DNA of 64,000 nucleotides from JACPPO01 sp965262505 (GTDB lineage: Bacteria > Acidobacteriota > Vicinamibacteria > Vicinamibacterales > UBA2999). Positions 26,397 through 35,324 of the stretch are shown piece by piece; the stretch's first letter is position 1; each line of letters begins with the position of its first letter. A program made the translations under genes and the position numbers. The notes below the pieces were generated by a model that saw only the letters and a program-made list of their open reading frames with translations, was not told where the DNA came from and did not search any database. Location of the stretch: positions 2,480,001 through 2,544,000 of the forward strand of contig CBDHFM010000030.1 in NCBI GenBank assembly GCA_965262505.1, in the 5' to 3' direction.

Positions 26397-27446
26397 TCAA
26401 TCTATCGAGATCTTTCTGAGTAGATTGAAATCCGAGAGCATCTTGCCCGCGCCCAGCGTCACCGACGACAACGGATCCTCCGCCATGGCCAGCGGCAGTC
26501 CGGTCTCCTCGCGCAAGCGCTTGTCCAGGTTCTTGAGCAGCGACCCGCCGCCGGTCAGCACCACGCCGCGATCGACGATGTCAGCCGACAACTCCGGGGG
26601 CGTCCGCTCGAGCGCAACGCGAACGGCGTCAACGATGACGTTGACGGTCTCGGCGAGTGCCTCTCGGATCTCCTCGTCAGTGATGGTGATCGTCTTCGGC
26701 ACGCCTTCGATCAGGTGCCGCCCCTTGATCTCCATCGTCATCTTCTCTTCAAGCGGGAACGCCGAACCGATCTCCATCTTGATATGCTCAGCGGTCCGCT
26801 CGCCGATGAGCAGGTTGTACGATTTCTTGACGTACTGGATGATCGCCTCGTCCATCTCGTTGCCCGCCACGCGAACCGCTTTGCTGTACACGATCCCGGC
26901 GAGTGAGATGACGGCAATGTCGGTCGTGCCGCCACCGATGTCCACGATCATGTTTCCGGACGGCTCCGTGATTGGCATGCCCGCACCGATGGCCGCCGCC
27001 ATGGCCTCCTCCACCAGGTGAACCTCGCTGGCCTTGGCCCGGTAGGCGCTGTCCTTCACCGCGCGCTTCTCGACTTGCGTGATCTCCGATGGGACGCCGA
27101 TCACGATGCGCGGGCGAACCCACACGTTTCGATTGTGCGCCTTCTTGATGAAGTAGGTCAGCATCTTCTCGGTGACCTCGAAGTCGGCGATGACCCCGTC
27201 CTTCATCGGCTTGATGGCGACAATGTTGCCCGGAGTGCGGCCGACCATCTCCTTCGCTTCCCTGCCGACCGCCTCGACGCGGCCATTGATCTTGTTGATC
27301 GCGACGATGGACGGCTCGTTGACGACGATCCCCTTGCCCCTCGCGTACACGCAGGTGTTCGCGGTACCAAGGTCAATCGCCAGGTCATTGGAAAACAGCG
27401 AAAAAAACGAGCCCAGGCCCAATCTAGATGTTCCCTTCCGCCACAT
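26397..27446 (-). CDS. mreB: Rod shape-determining protein MreB
   Basis: The actin-like protein has the phosphate-binding loops DLGTANTCVYARGKG near residue 22 and IVDIGGGTTDIAVISLAG near 165-185, and VVLTGGGSLLKNLDKRL near 300. From the ATG at 27446 it is 349 residues. That start lies inside the end of the upstream GGDEF gene; a TTG at 27422 (LGLGSFFSLFSND) would just clear the stop of that gene and matches the usual N-terminus better, so it is a real alternative. MreB polymers organise lateral wall synthesis; the gene leads the mreBCD-mrdA-rodA block. Confidence 0.95.
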   Translation of the reverse strand: MWRKGTSRLGLGSFFSLFSNDLAIDLGTANTCVYARGKGIVVNEPSIVAINKINGRVEAVGREAKEMVGRTPGNIVAIKPMKDGVIADFEVTEKMLTYFIKKAHNRNVWVRPRIVIGVPSEITQVEKRAVKDSAYRAKASEVHLVEEAMAAAIGAGMPITEPSGNMIVDIGGGTTDIAVISLAGIVYSKAVRVAGNEMDEAIIQYVKKSYNLLIGERTAEHIKMEIGSAFPLEEKMTMEIKGRHLIEGVPKTITITDEEIREALAETVNVIVDAVRVALERTPPELSADIVDRGVVLTGGGSLLKNLDKRLREETGLPLAMAEDPLSSVTLGAGKMLSDFNLLRKISID

Positions 27447-28480
27447 GAATGCTGTCCTTGCCCGAATTCTTTACTTTATACATCGCCCGATCGGCCGCCT
27501 TCAGTAAGTCTTCGGCCGACCCGGACACATCCGGTAGAGTGGCGATGCCGATTGAGGCCGTCAGATGCACCGCCAGACCCTTCGCCTGAAGGAATGAAAA
27601 GACCCGAAGCCGGTCCCTGATGCGCTCGGCGACGGCCATCGCGCCCTCAGGACCGGTATCGGGAAGAACCAGCGAGAATTCGTCACCGCCGTACCTCGCA
27701 ACAACGTCCGTCTCGCGAGCGCAGCTGCGAATGATGGCCCCGGCTTCGACGAGCGCCTGGCTACCCGCAAGATGGCCATGGTCGGTGTTGATGTCCCTGA
27801 AGCCGTCCATGTCGAGAAACAGCACGGAGAGCGGCTTGCCTGTGCGCACCGCCCGTTTTTCCTCGCGGCGCAGGACTAGGTTCAGGTAGCGAGAGTTGGA
27901 CAACCCGGTCAGGTCGTCGGTGACCGACAGGGCCTCCGCACTTCTGAAACGACAGCGCGTTGTCGAGCGCGATGGCGATCGGCTCGAGCAGCGTGAGCAT
28001 CGCGGCCATTACCGACGGCCCAAGCGACGGTGCAACGGCCGACGGCTCCGGATCGAGGCCGACCAGGACTGCGAACGTCCGGTTGCGACAGGCGAGGGGC
28101 AGGGCGACGACGCTTCCGTACGCGCCCGCTCCGAATGGCAGGTCTTTCTCTATGTCGCCGGACATGAACTCGGCGCTCCGTCCCACGACCCTGCTGGCCG
28201 CGGCCCACGCCGACGGGTGAAGGTCCGGTGTCAAGCCATCCTCCGCGAGTACGGTCAGCTCTCCGTCGATGTCCGGCACGACGACTGCCCAGCAGGGGGC
28301 AGGAAGCCATTGGCCGGCCTGCCACACGAGCCAGACCCCGACCTGCTGCGGATCGAGCGAGTTATTCGCTCCACGAACGGCCTCGATCACGGCGTCGGGC
28401 CTCTCCAGGCGCGCTTGAAGTGCCTTCAGGCGTGCCTCGACGTGGCTGGCGAAGTCGGTAGGGCGGGCGCCAGAAACCAT
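27424..28480 (-). pseudogene. GAF-like plus GGDEF diguanylate cyclase, frameshifted
   Basis: From the ATG at 28480 (MVSGARPTDFASHVEARL) the frame covers a GAF-like sensory region (PCWAVVVPDIDGELTVLAED ... GAYGSVVALPLACRNRTFAV). The GGDEF domain lies in another frame: VTDDLTGLSNSRYLNLV, LDMDGFRDINTDHGHLAG, and an intact RYGGDEFSLV, ending at 27424. The frames join at about 27940, where one extra base in CAGAAGTGCGGAG breaks SFQK|AEALSVTDD. If repaired the enzyme would be about 352 residues and look active. The end overlaps the mreB start. Confidence 0.85.
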
Positions 28481-28664
28481 AGTGTGCGTGGCGTCAGACT
28501 TGGTGGAAATCGGCGTCACCGCTCGGGCGGGGGGGAGAGCGCTCGGGCATGGATGGTCCGGCGGTGAACCGCTAAGTCCTTCTGAACCCGGCGAATATAC
28601 CACATGACCCGAGCGGAACCTATTGAACCGATGTAAAATAAACGGTCTTTTAGAGGCCTTTCCG

Positions 28665-30644
28665 ATGACCATGCTCGACCGGATGCGTCGCCACAAGGGC
28701 TGGCTGAAATGGAGCCTGGCCCTGGTGGTGTTCGCCTTCATCGCCTTCTATATCCCCAGCTTTCTCAGCGATCCGACCGTCAGCGTGGGTGTCCTCCCCG
28801 GTGAGGTGATCGCCGAAGTGGAAGGCCGGGAGCTCACGGCGGGTCAGTTCCTGCAGCTGTATAACTCGCAGATCCAGGCATACCGCACGGCGTACGGTGG
28901 CAACCTGAGCGACGAGATCCTCAGCCAGCTCGGCATCGATCAGCAGATCCTGCAGCAGATGATCGACGAACAGGCCACGCTCACCGAAGCGGAGCGTCAC
29001 GACCTCACCGTCAGCGATGAAGAACTGAGGCAGCAAATCTTCGCGATCCCTGGACTCCAGGAGAACGGGCGCTTCGTGGGGGAAGAGCGCTACGAGCTGA
29101 TCCTGCGAAGCCAGTTGCCACCGATGACCACGGGGGTCTTCGAGGAGAACCTGCGGAGCAGCCTGATGATCGACAAGCTGCGCGCCGCGCTCACCGACTG
29201 GATGACGGTCTCGGATGCCGAGGTCGAACGTGAATTCACGCAGCGAAACGAGAAGGTCAAGCTGCAGGTCGTGGCGCTCACAGCCGACAGGTTCCGCGAC
29301 GAGGTCACGGTGACGGACGCGGATGTCGCGTCGTACTTCGACATGCACAGGGCGGACTATCGCGTCGACGAGCAGCGCACGGTGAAGCTGCTGCTGCTTG
29401 ACCGCGATCAGGCGCAGGCCACGCTCACGATATTGCCCGAGGACATTCAGCGCTTCTACAACGGCAACCTCGCCCAGTACCAGACGCCCGAGGAGATTCG
29501 CGCCAGTCATATCCTGCTGAATACGGCCGGCAAGGAAGCGGCCGCCGTCCGCGCACAGGCAGAAGACCTGCTCGAGCAGCTGGAGGCCGGCGCCGACTTC
29601 GCGATGCTCGCGACCGAGTTCTCTGAGGACGCCGGCACGGCGGCCAACGGCGGCGATCTCGACTATTTCAGCCGCGGACGCATGGTGCCCGAGTTCGAGA
29701 CGGCGGCATTCGCGCTCGAGGCGGGCCAGACCAGCGACATCGTCCAGACGCAGTACGGGTTCCACGTCATCAAGGTGGTGGACAAGAAGCCCGCGGTAAC
29801 GCAGTCGTTCGACGACGTGCGGCCGCAGATCGAGGATCAGTTGAAACGGGATCGCGCCGACCAGCAGATCGCCGCCCGCGCCATCGAGTTTGCGGGACGC
29901 ATTGACGATCCCGCGGATTTGGACACCCTGGCGAGCGGTGCGGGCCTGACCGTGTCGGAAACCGATTTCTTCGGACGCGGGGACCCCGTTCCCGGCCTCG
30001 GCGTTGCGCCACAGGTCGCACTCGCAGCGTTCCAGCTCGAGGACGATCAGGTCAGCGCGCCGATTCCGTCTCCGCGGGGCCCGGTGTTCGTCACGGTCAC
30101 GAGCAAGCAGGAGCCGTACGTCCCGATGCTCGACGAGGTACGAGACAGCGTCCGCGAGGACGTGATCCGCACCCGCGCCACGGAGCTGAGCCGGCAGCGC
30201 GCAACGCCGATCGCCGCTGCGCTGCGGTCGGCGTCGGATTTCGCCGCGGCCGCCGCCGCGCAGGGTTTCGAGGCCAGAGAGACCGAACTGATCGCGCGCG
30301 AGACGCCGCTGCCTGACATCGGCGTCAGCCCCGAGGTGGACAGGGCCGTGTTCGGCATGCCGGTGGGCAGCGTCAGCGAACCGATCGCCGCCAACGACGC
30401 CACGGTCATCGTCCGGGTCGTCGAGCGCGACGACGTGACGCCCGAGGAATTGTTGCTGGGAAAGGATGCCTTTCGCGAGCAGTTCCTCGGCGAGCGCCGC
30501 ACGCGCTTCTTTACGGCGTACATGACCAAGGCGAAGGAGCGGATGCGCATCGAGATCCAGCAGGACGTCCTAACGCGCACGCTGGCAGATACCGGCGGGG
30601 GGGCAGGCCGCGTCTGGTCCCCCGAACACGGCCACTTTCACTAG
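28665..30644 (+). CDS. Membrane-anchored SurA/PpiD-type peptidyl-prolyl isomerase
   Basis: I start at the ATG at 28665 (MTMLDRMRRHKGWLKWSLAL), which places one membrane segment at about residues 15-34, the PpiD layout. A SurA_N-like domain covers about 60-220. A parvulin domain lies at about 276-375, opening EEIRASHILLN, then FSEDAGTAANGGDLDYFSRG and YGFHVIKVVDK. The second half contains a further degenerate parvulin-like region. The whole is 659 residues. PpiD-type proteins help fold secreted proteins at the inner membrane. The stop TAG is inside the terminator stem that follows. Confidence 0.9.
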   Translation: MTMLDRMRRHKGWLKWSLALVVFAFIAFYIPSFLSDPTVSVGVLPGEVIAEVEGRELTAGQFLQLYNSQIQAYRTAYGGNLSDEILSQLGIDQQILQQMIDEQATLTEAERHDLTVSDEELRQQIFAIPGLQENGRFVGEERYELILRSQLPPMTTGVFEENLRSSLMIDKLRAALTDWMTVSDAEVEREFTQRNEKVKLQVVALTADRFRDEVTVTDADVASYFDMHRADYRVDEQRTVKLLLLDRDQAQATLTILPEDIQRFYNGNLAQYQTPEEIRASHILLNTAGKEAAAVRAQAEDLLEQLEAGADFAMLATEFSEDAGTAANGGDLDYFSRGRMVPEFETAAFALEAGQTSDIVQTQYGFHVIKVVDKKPAVTQSFDDVRPQIEDQLKRDRADQQIAARAIEFAGRIDDPADLDTLASGAGLTVSETDFFGRGDPVPGLGVAPQVALAAFQLEDDQVSAPIPSPRGPVFVTVTSKQEPYVPMLDEVRDSVREDVIRTRATELSRQRATPIAAALRSASDFAAAAAAQGFEARETELIARETPLPDIGVSPEVDRAVFGMPVGSVSEPIAANDATVIVRVVERDDVTPEELLLGKDAFREQFLGERRTRFFTAYMTKAKERMRIEIQQDVLTRTLADTGGGAGRVWSPEHGHFH

Positions 30645-30676
30645 CGAGGCTCTGCCTCGCTAGTGGCAGCGTCTTT
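30639..30676 (+). terminator. Rho-independent terminator after the PpiD-type gene
   Basis: A perfect 12-bp stem, CACTAGCGAGGC with GCCTCGCTAGTG (30639-30650 and 30654-30665), has a 3-base loop. It is followed by a T tract in GTCTTTTT (30671-30678 region). The stop codon of the PpiD-type gene lies in the left arm. Confidence 0.8.
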
Positions 30677-30728
30677 TTGCCCCGCCTCCGGCGGGGCGAG
30701 ACGCCTTGAACGCCGGGCAAAAAAACTC
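30677..30728. other. Second hairpin region after the terminator
   Basis: CCCCGCC and GGCGGGG separated by TCC make a compact hairpin, and the flanking TTTTTGCCC on the left and GGGCAAAAAAA on the right could pair around it. This would act as a terminator in either direction. No gene is seen in the 200 bases between the PpiD-type gene and the FKBP gene. Confidence 0.45.
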
Positions 30729-30834
30729 AGCTCAAGCGCAAGGAATTTTCGGCCTTCAAGCCGTCTAGCGCCAACGACGGCGCCTAGCGCTACCTCTACG
30801 AACGCGATGGCGACCGCCGTATCGAGAGGTCACG

Positions 30835-30840
30835 TATAAT
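30835..30840 (+). promoter_or_regulatory. -10 box of a probable leaderless transcript
   Basis: A consensus TATAAT ends 6 bases before the ATG of the FKBP lipoprotein gene (30847), so transcription would begin at or next to the start codon. No good -35 box is seen 17 bases upstream. There is no ribosome-binding site, as expected for a leaderless message. Confidence 0.5.
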
Positions 30841-30846
30841 CCCGCG

Positions 30847-31275
30847 ATGCGGCGAAACCTGATTTCTTGGCCTGTCTTATCCCTGATCCTCCTCGCCGGC
30901 TGCGGCGGCGGCACCGAAAGGTCCAACGTGACACAACTCATGAGACAGGATGGCCGCGTGGGCACCGGCGCTGAGGCCGTGAGTGGACGCTCCGTGACGG
31001 TGCACTACACGGGCTGGCTGTACGACGAGTCGCAGCCCGACCACATGGGCGCGAAGTTCGACAGCTCGCGCGACCGTAACGAGCCTTTCTCGTTCACCCT
31101 GGGCGGTGGCCAGGTCATCGCGGGATGGGACGAAGGCGTCGCGGGCATGAAGGTCGGCGGGCAACGGACCCTGACCATCCCCTCGGCGATGGGCTACGGC
31201 GCGCGCGGAGCGGGCGGCGTGATTCCACCGAACGCGACGCTGCTCTTCGAGGTCGAGCTACTGGACGTCAACTAA
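30847..31275 (+). CDS. FKBP-type peptidyl-prolyl isomerase lipoprotein
   Basis: The 142-residue protein begins with a lipoprotein signal and lipobox (LILLAGC, Cys18). An FKBP domain follows: VTVHYTGWLYDESQPD, FDSSRDRNEPFSFTLGGGQVI, GWDEGVAGMKVGGQRTLTIP, YGARGAGGVIPPNATLLFEVELL. All the residues that line the FKBP pocket are present (Tyr, Phe, Asp, Val-Ile, Trp, Tyr, Phe). It probably folds or stabilises envelope proteins. It lies after the PpiD-type gene, a second folding factor, but has its own promoter. Confidence 0.93.
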   Translation: MRRNLISWPVLSLILLAGCGGGTERSNVTQLMRQDGRVGTGAEAVSGRSVTVHYTGWLYDESQPDHMGAKFDSSRDRNEPFSFTLGGGQVIAGWDEGVAGMKVGGQRTLTIPSAMGYGARGAGGVIPPNATLLFEVELLDVN

Positions 31276-31353
31276 GCGACCTGCCGGCTTCGCCGATATG
31301 GCAGGGAGCCGACGCCGGCGCGCATTCCGTGCCGCCCGCCGGCGTTCGTAGGT

Positions 31354-31953
31354 TCAGTAACACCAGTCGACGATAACGTCGCGCGTGCCGCAGCGAACGG
31401 GACGTACTTCGTGAGACATCGAGGCGTCAAACGCCACCAGGGCGCCGCGCCGCGGGACGACCGTGACGACCTCGGAGGTCGCGGGCACATCGGACGCCTC
31501 TGGAAAAATGACCAACTCGCCCCCGCTGAATTCTCCTGGGACCGGCCGGGAGCGCGAACTGTTCAGGAACACAATCAGCGAAACCAGCCGCCGTGCGGCG
31601 CCGGGCCAGGCGGTATCCACGGCCCGGTCACGATGGCGCCGATAGAAGCCGCCCGGGCCGTAGCGGAGAAACCCCGGCCCTTCGCGGCTGATGAGCGAGA
31701 GGTGGTAATGGGCGGCAATGGCGTCGCGCGCCGCGTCAAGCGTCGCCTCCACCGTCTCGAGGGTCGCGGGATCGATGTCGATGCTCGCCGCGCGTCGCGC
31801 GTCGAGATAAAGGCTGTTGCCGGAATCGAACACCTCCGCGGGCTCGGCCGCACCGCGGTCCATGGCGGTTCGGATGCTGAGACAGGTGGCCGGGGCAAGG
31901 AAGCGGAGGGCCACGTAAGGCGACGAAGTCGAACCAGACAGACATTTTGACAA
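31354..31953 (-). CDS. 2OG-Fe(II) oxygenase (prolyl 4-hydroxylase-like)
   Basis: The 199-residue protein has the iron-binding HxD in YRRHRDRAVD (about residues 107-116) and the distal His and Arg in SHEVRPVRCGTRDVIVDWCY, the C-terminus. These fit 2-oxoglutarate/iron oxygenases of the prolyl 4-hydroxylase alpha-subunit group. Substrate unknown. The start is uncertain: the TTG at 31953 gives full length, and an internal ATG about 30 codons later is possible. It faces the IS1182 copy at 32,028 but is not interrupted. Confidence 0.8.
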   Translation of the reverse strand: MSKCLSGSTSSPYVALRFLAPATCLSIRTAMDRGAAEPAEVFDSGNSLYLDARRAASIDIDPATLETVEATLDAARDAIAAHYHLSLISREGPGFLRYGPGGFYRRHRDRAVDTAWPGAARRLVSLIVFLNSSRSRPVPGEFSGGELVIFPEASDVPATSEVVTVVPRRGALVAFDASMSHEVRPVRCGTRDVIVDWCY

Positions 31954-32027
31954 GACAGGCCTAAATTAGTCGGCCTTAACCCCTTCGTTCAAGGCTGGCG
32001 GGGCTTCGGTCGATAATGTTGGCTTAG

Positions 32028-33494
32028 CAGCCCGTGGTTAAAGGTCGCCTTCTGACGCGCCAACAGGTAGCAGCTCGAAACGATGATTCGGCGTAAAAAC
32101 GGACGCCTGATCGTCGGATGGCGTGTGGTGGTCGCGCCAGCGGCGCTCCACGCGCGTCCACAGCGCGATGACGAGCGCCACAATCGTCGCCAGGTGGCCC
32201 TGCAGGCTCCGCGGCGTGCCGACGCCGACGAGCGACCGCATCAAGAGGCCCAGATTGAAGCCGCCGATATGGACGAGTAAACGTTTCAGGATGTTGGTGT
32301 GCCCTCGCAGATGCGTGCGCCGCATCCCACCGGTTTCAGAGAGATGCGCATTCGGTCGTTCGAGATACTCACTCCGTCGACGCGACAAGGCCAACCCACG
32401 CACGCCCCGGATGCGTCGACGATTCGCGTACACCGCGTCGCGCGCCGCCGCCTGGTGCGTCCAGTTGCGCCGGCCGCGATCGGGCTCCGCGATATAGGTC
32501 CGCAGGTCGAGTGTCGCGAGATCCACCAGCGTCTGATTACTGTGGTATCCCTTGTCGGCCACGACCTCGTCGATGATCGCCGTGTGCCCGTCGGTCGCCA
32601 CCGCCACGGCTTCGAGCTCTTCGGCCGTCGTGGTGACCGTCTCCGCGATCGTCGTCGTATCGCCCTGATCGGCGCCCTGCACCGTCACGCCCACGATCGC
32701 CCCAGTCTCCAGGTCGACGGCGTGCTCAGCCTTGTGGGCTAGATGCGTACGCCCGTCCTTCATTTTCGTGATCCGCGCATCAGGGTCGTGTGGATGCCGC
32801 CAGTCGGTATTGCAGCCCTTCTTCGGGCGCTTGCGATCAAGGCGCGCTAAGTCCGCCCGTGTCGGCGTCTCGATGCCCGAGGCCTGTGCGAGCCGCGTCA
32901 AGAACTCCTGATACGTCTCGCCGGAGTCGCGGCGCACGATGCTCCGCAAGGCGGCATTGGCTTCGAGGGTCGTGGCATCGATCCCGATCGTCTTGCCCTT
33001 CACGCGATCGGCCGTCGCCAGCACCTGCAGGATCCACGTGAAGACCGCCCGGTGCGTCTCGAGGTCGATCAGCCGCCGCGTCCGGGAGATCGTCGAGTGC
33101 TCGGGTGTCGCCTCATCGAGGCCCAACCCGAGAAAGCCGCGCAGCGCCAGCGAGTCGGCAGTTCGCCAGGCGATCCCACGCTCCGAATCGATGCCCTCGA
33201 AGTACCCGATCAAGAGCAGCCGGAAATAGGTCCCCGGCAGCAGACTGGGACGGCCGACCGTCGCGGCGTAGAACGGGGCGCACTGCGCCTCGACGCACGC
33301 GTCGAACGCGTGCGTGTCCAGGACCTGATTTAGCCGCTGATAGAACGGATGCCCGCCCGTAACCGGCAACGCGTTCGTCGCGATCCACAATCCGGGTGTC
33401 CGTGCCCGGTCCTTACGTCGACTCATGGCCATGCGGGAGTGTAGTACGCGGGATCAGTCGTGTCGATCCCTTTCGGCCCTTTAACCACAGGCTG
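32028..33494 (-). mobile_element. IS1182-like insertion sequence, copy A
   Basis: The 1,467-bp element has ends CAGCCCGTGGTTAAAGGTCG (left) and, in reverse complement, CAGCCTGTGGTTAAAGGGCC (right). It carries one intact transposase. The flanks are TTAG (32024-32027) and CTAG (33495-33498), so the expected CTAG duplication is off by one base. The element is nearly identical to copy B at 36,778; only one difference was found, a silent base at 33163. Confidence 0.9.
32038..33432 (-). CDS. IS1182-like transposase, copy A
   Basis: The 464-residue transposase starts MAMSRRKDRARTPGLW. A conserved N-terminal DUF772-type region (FYAATVGRPSLLPGTYFRLLLIGY) is followed by a DDE-type core: GIDATTLEANA (first Asp), EVVADKGYHSNQTL (second Asp) and a late Glu in SRRRSEYLERPNAHLSETGG. 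This fits the IS1182/IS5-related families. The protein is identical to that of copy B. Confidence 0.9.
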   Translation of the reverse strand: MAMSRRKDRARTPGLWIATNALPVTGGHPFYQRLNQVLDTHAFDACVEAQCAPFYAATVGRPSLLPGTYFRLLLIGYFEGIDSERGIAWRTADSLALRGFLGLGLDEATPEHSTISRTRRLIDLETHRAVFTWILQVLATADRVKGKTIGIDATTLEANAALRSIVRRDSGETYQEFLTRLAQASGIETPTRADLARLDRKRPKKGCNTDWRHPHDPDARITKMKDGRTHLAHKAEHAVDLETGAIVGVTVQGADQGDTTTIAETVTTTAEELEAVAVATDGHTAIIDEVVADKGYHSNQTLVDLATLDLRTYIAEPDRGRRNWTHQAAARDAVYANRRRIRGVRGLALSRRRSEYLERPNAHLSETGGMRRTHLRGHTNILKRLLVHIGGFNLGLLMRSLVGVGTPRSLQGHLATIVALVIALWTRVERRWRDHHTPSDDQASVFTPNHRFELLPVGASEGDL

Positions 33495-33945
33495 CTAGGG
33501 CGCCCGGAGCGTATTCGAATCCCTGCGGGCAGTTGTGCGGATGTCACGACCTGACTGTATGGGTTTGGATGGGCGCGAGTCGTCTATGCCGGAACATCGT
33601 GGGAGTTAGTGTCGCTGCAAACAAGGCTCGAATCGAAATGCCCTTTATAGCTGAGAGACTGCTTGAATGAGCGATCGGATTCCGCCGGAATTTGAGCAGG
33701 GGAACCCTGAGCGCCGCTCGGCAGGCGCCGATTCTTCGGCCGACTTCGGGCCGGCTTCCGCCAGCGGAGCCGGGACGGGTGGGGCGGGCTATGGGGGCTA
33801 TGGGTACGGTTATGGCGGCACCACCGGAGGCGAGTCGGACTTCAGCTTCGTCCACTATCTCCAGATCATCTACAGGCGCCGCTACGTCGCCACGACCGCC
33901 TTTCTGGTCGTCGCCCTGAGCGCTGCGCTGTACACGTTCTGGGCC

Positions 33946-35324
33946 TGATCCGATTCGGTGGACGGTTTAGCTACGCTGTTTGAGTCTCCGTTGTTCTTTC
34001 GTTCGTTCACAACAACGATGATGGGTGGGGGCGCTGTGGGAATCTCGCGTTCTGTGCGAGATTTCCAAATCCCTGTGGGCGCGTTCTGTGCGTCCGCAGG
34101 GATGGCAGCGTCCATGCCCTACGCCGCCTGCCGTTCGAAGGCGGCCGGACTGATCTGGCCGAGCGTCGAGTGGCGACGTCGCTGGTGATAGAACACGTCG
34201 ATGTGATCGAACAACTCCATCTTCGCGTCGCCGTGACTGTCGACGTGTTCGCCGCGCTCGCTCTTGACGGTCGAGAAGAAGCTCTCCATGACGGCATTGT
34301 CCCAGCAGTTGCCACGTCGGCTCATGCTGCAGACGATGCCACGCGCCTCGAGGAGGTCCTGATAATCCTCGCTTGCGTACGTACAACCCTGATCGGAATG
34401 ATGGAGGAGGCCGATGTCCGGGCACCGGCGCTTGAGCGCCATCTCCAAGGCCTTGATGGTCACGTGCCGGTCGTTCACCGCGCTGACGGCCCACCCCACG
34501 ATGAACCGCGAGCACAGATCCAAGACCGCCGCGAGGTACAGGTTACCGCTGCTGCCGATGACGAACTCGGTCGTGTCGCCGACCCACCGCTGATTCGGGG
34601 CGTCCGCCTCGAACTGGCGGTCGAGCAGATTCGCCGCGACCGGCTGGTCGTGATCGCTCATGGTGGTTACGTTGTCACGCTTCCGGGCCCGTGCGACCAG
34701 GCCTTCTTCCTGCATCAGCCGGACGACCCGTTTGCGACTCACCTGCTCGTCCTGCTCGATCAGGTCTTCGTGAATGCGCGGGCTGCCATAGCGCTGTTTG
34801 CTCGCGTCAACGGACGCTTGGACGAGGACCTTCACCCGCCGGTCGTCTCGTGATCGTGCCGATTCCGGGCGTCGTTGCCACGCGTAGAACCCGCTGCGTG
34901 TGACCGCGAGACACCGGCACAGAATGATGACGGTGTGCCTGGCCTTCTCCACGGCAATGAACCGAAATCTTCCCGGCTCTGCTTCGCGAAGAAGGCCGTC
35001 GCTTTTTTTAAGATGTCGCGCTCCTCGGCGAGGATGCGATTCTCCTTGCGCAGCCGAGCCAGCTCCTCCCGCTCGGCGGTCGTCAGACCGGTACGGCCCC
35101 CGCTGCGGTCGGCGCGCGCCCGCTCGACCCATTGCCGCAAGGCCGATTCGGTAAGATCCAACTCGCGGGCGACGGCGCCAACCGTCTTCCCCTCTTCCAA
35201 CACCAGCCGGACCGCCCCAGCCCGGAACTCGTCACTGAATTGCCGGCGTGACCGCCGACGTGTGGTTGCTGCCATTCGGGACATCGTCTCCACCTTTCGG
35301 AACGTGTCCACGAGATCGGATCAA
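33946..35324 (-). mobile_element. IS3-family insertion sequence
   Basis: The 1,379-bp element has imperfect inverted ends TGATCCGATTCGGTGGAC and TGATCCGATCTCGTGGAC (15 of 18 match; the right end has one extra base). It is flanked by GCC on both sides (33943-33945 and 35325-35327), a 3-bp target duplication whose removal rejoins the wzz-like frame. It carries orfA and orfB read leftward. Confidence 0.85.
34119..35284 (-). CDS. IS3-family transposase OrfAB (programmed -1 frameshift)
   Basis: OrfA starts at an ATG (35284) after a GGTGGAG ribosome site and has a helix-turn-helix (GAVARELDLTESALRQWVER) and a leucine-zipper-like segment (EREELARLRKENRILAEERD). A run of seven A (35003-35009 on the plus strand as T) reads TTA AAA AAA G in OrfA, a slippery site for -1 shifting. 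It leads to OrfB with the catalytic DDE: WVGDTTEF, HHSDQGCTY and DNAVMESFF. OrfB is otherwise open to 34119. The OrfA stop without shifting is at 34832. Confidence 0.88.

Noticed and set aside
28650..29765. Minus-strand open frame of 371 codons
   Set aside because: It is antisense to the PpiD-type gene and has no recognisable motif.
33495..33666. 172 bases between IS1182 copy A and the wzz-like gene
   Set aside because: A promoter for the polysaccharide locus would be expected here but no clear -10/-35 pair stood out.
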